Of a stretch of 6,837 nucleotides of DNA, positions 5,712 to 6,837 are shown piece after piece. Source of the stretch: Actinomycetales bacterium (lineage in GTDB: Bacteria; Actinomycetota; Actinomycetes; Actinomycetales; Cellulomonadaceae); NCBI GenBank assembly GCA_012514835.1, contig JAAYZM010000127.1, forward strand, positions 1 to 6,837. Direction: 5' to 3'. Below the pieces are notes generated by a model that saw nothing but the letters and a program-made list of their open reading frames with translations, made no database searches and was not told where the DNA came from. Made by a program: the position numbers and the translations under genes. How positions within the stretch are numbered: position 1 is the first letter of the stretch; every line of letters begins with the position of its first letter.

Positions 5712-6512
5712 TCAGCGCAAGCGGGCCTTGTTGTCTCTGACCTCGATCTGGCTCGTGTAGCGGCCGAGCAGCTCGGAGAAGCTCGCCGCGTCGTAGTCGG
5801 ACTCCTTGAACGTGGGCGCGATCCGCAGGATCTGGTTCTTCAGGGCGGACAGTGCGTGCCACTCGCGGTCAGGGTGCTGGGCGTCCACGCCGCGCAGCGC
5901 CTCAGTGATCAGCGGGTACGCGCGCCGGGGCGAACCTCCGCCGGACGAGGGCTGCGCATCCGGAGCGACCTTGGCGGGCACCTTCGGCTCGTCGTGGTCG
6001 TCCTGGGCCTCGAGCTTCTGGCGGTCGTCGAGCAGCTCGTCGTAGTCGACGTACACGTCGCACGCGCTCGCGAGGGTCTTGCTGATGCTGCCCGCGACCC
6101 CCACGCCGAGCACGATCCGCCCGAGCCGCCGGGCGCGCTGGGCGAGCGGGATGAAGTCCGAGTCCCCCGCCGCGATCACCACGTGCGTGAGGTCGTGGTG
6201 CAGGTAGAGGTCCTCGATCGCGTCGACGGCCATGCGGATGTCGGCGCCGTTCTTGGTCCGCGTCGCGGGGAACAGCTGGACCAGCTCGACGGCGCGCGCC
6301 ACGAGCTGGTCCTTGTAGCCCGCGTTCTGCGCCACGGACCAGTCCGCGTACGCGCGCGCGATGGTCAGCCGCCCGTACCGCGTGGCGAAGTCGAGGAGCA
6401 CGTCGATCGCCACGGTCGAGGCCACGCCCGTGGACTTGGCCTGGCTCGCCCTGGAGATGACGACGTTGTCGAAGTCGATGTAGATCGCCACGCGCGACTC
6501 GGTGCTGGCCAT
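5712..6512 (-). CDS. NYN-domain (PIN-like) RNase with C-terminal LOTUS/OST-HTH domain
   Basis: The product is 266 residues. The NYN domain (LabA/DUF88 type) spans about 8-160. Its acidic metal-binding residues are visible: IDFDN (12-16), GADIRMAVD (89-97) and AAGDSDF (114-120), so the PIN-like active site appears intact. A charged, flexible linker (about 163-196) follows. Residues 197-266 (YPLITEALRG, HALSALKNQILRIAPTF, SFSELLGRYTSQIEVR) fit a LOTUS/OST-HTH module, a small RNA-binding winged-helix fold. The family architecture suggests a cytoplasmic metal-dependent ribonuclease in RNA processing or decay; the substrate is unknown. ATG 6512 is chosen because AGGGTGG (6519-6525) lies 6 bases upstream; a GTG at 6521 would add three residues. 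It starts 10 bases after the glutaminase stop, with its ribosome binding site over that stop. It is convergent with the HipA-like remnant. Confidence 0.9.
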   Translation of the reverse strand: MASTESRVAIYIDFDNVVISRASQAKSTGVASTVAIDVLLDFATRYGRLTIARAYADWSVAQNAGYKDQLVARAVELVQLFPATRTKNGADIRMAVDAIEDLYLHHDLTHVVIAAGDSDFIPLAQRARRLGRIVLGVGVAGSISKTLASACDVYVDYDELLDDRQKLEAQDDHDEPKVPAKVAPDAQPSSGGGSPRRAYPLITEALRGVDAQHPDREWHALSALKNQILRIAPTFKESDYDAASFSELLGRYTSQIEVRDNKARLR

Positions 6513-6518
6513 GGCGAC

Positions 6519-6525
6519 CACCCTA
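6519..6525 (-). promoter_or_regulatory. Ribosome binding site of the NYN gene, overlapping the glutaminase stop codon
   Basis: AGGGTGG on the minus strand lies 6 bases before ATG 6512. It shares bases with the TAG stop (6523-6525) of the upstream glutaminase gene, an arrangement typical of translational coupling. It argues against GTG 6521 as the start. Confidence 0.55.
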
Positions 6526-6837
6526 GTGCGCAGCCCTGCTGCGCGACCCCTCTTGCGGGGCGTGCGGCGCGGACGCGAACACGTTGAGGCCGAGTGCCCG
6601 GGACAGGTAGGCGGTGGCGACCTGCCCGCGCACGCTGTTCCCGGCCGCGTCGAGGCGCGGGGCGTACGTCCCGATACCCACCTTGCCGGGGGCCACGGTG
6701 ACGATCCCGCCCGAGACCCCGGACTTGCCGGGCAGCCCGATCTCGAAGAGCCAGCGGCCCGAGGATTCGTACAGCCCCGACGCGGCGAGCACGGCGAGCG
6801 TGTCCCGCGCGACCTCCGCGGCCACGACGCGCTCGCC
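6523..6837 (-). CDS. glsA: Glutaminase A, C-terminal part only
   Basis: This is the last 104 codons of a serine-dependent-type glutaminase (beta-lactamase fold), which converts L-glutamine to L-glutamate and ammonia in the cytoplasm. The 5' two thirds lie beyond the right edge. Family blocks are clear: SGLYESSGRWLFEIGLPGKS carries the conserved active-site Tyr of the GxY motif and LPxKSG. GVSGGIVTVAPGKVGIGTY and PRLDAAGNSVRG follow, and the chain ends with LSRALGLNVF and a short basic tail. The catalytic Ser-x-x-Lys region is off the edge, so activity cannot be judged. It ends in TAG and is followed after 10 bases by the NYN gene, so the two are probably one transcript. Identity is secure from the C-terminal signature. 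Confidence 0.93.
   Translation of the reverse strand, partial: GERVVAAEVARDTLAVLAASGLYESSGRWLFEIGLPGKSGVSGGIVTVAPGKVGIGTYAPRLDAAGNSVRGQVATAYLSRALGLNVFASAPHAPQEGSRSRAAH

Overview
The window is about 70% or more G+C by eye. It uses GTG starts freely, encodes a tRNA without a 3' CCA, and its proteins look like those of a high-GC actinobacterium. The EttA N-terminus and the gene order ettA / ssbB-like / paired membrane GTPases suggest the Micrococcales (Cellulomonas-type) or a relative. That placement is inference; no rRNA or other marker gene is present.

Left part (1-4797, all minus strand, so read right to left): a gene train begins with two adjacent GTPases of the dynamin-like/YfjP-like class. 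The upstream one looks soluble. The downstream one has two membrane segments near its C-terminus. The two overlap by 4 bases (GTGA). They are followed by a short SSB paralogue with a strong ribosome binding site, a pentapeptide-repeat protein whose ribosome binding site lies inside a perfect hairpin, and the first 92 codons of ettA (ABC-F translation factor), which runs off the left edge. A pair of dynamin-like genes near ssbB recalls the Streptomyces dynA/dynB-ssbB neighbourhood. A second SSB beside ettA recalls M. tuberculosis Rv2478c/Rv2477c. Together these suggest a conserved actinobacterial cluster joining membrane/division GTPases, a second SSB and a translation factor.

Middle (4798-5711): a divergent spacer leads to a plus-strand tRNA-Arg(TCT). 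A 14-base perfect palindrome overlaps the tRNA 5' end. A very strong 28-bp-arm hairpin lies 21 bases past its 3' end. Next comes a 166-codon HipA-like remnant that has only the C-terminal lobe of the toxin kinase, probably a relic of an insertion beside the tRNA. An imperfect hairpin sits between this gene and the next, which converge.

Right part (5712-6837, minus strand): an NYN-nuclease protein with a probable C-terminal LOTUS/OST-HTH domain follows the C-terminal third of a glutaminase (glsA), which enters from the right edge. Their spacing is 10 bases, and the NYN ribosome binding site overlaps the glsA stop codon, so they are probably co-translated.

I see no CRISPR array, no transposase and no complete mobile element.
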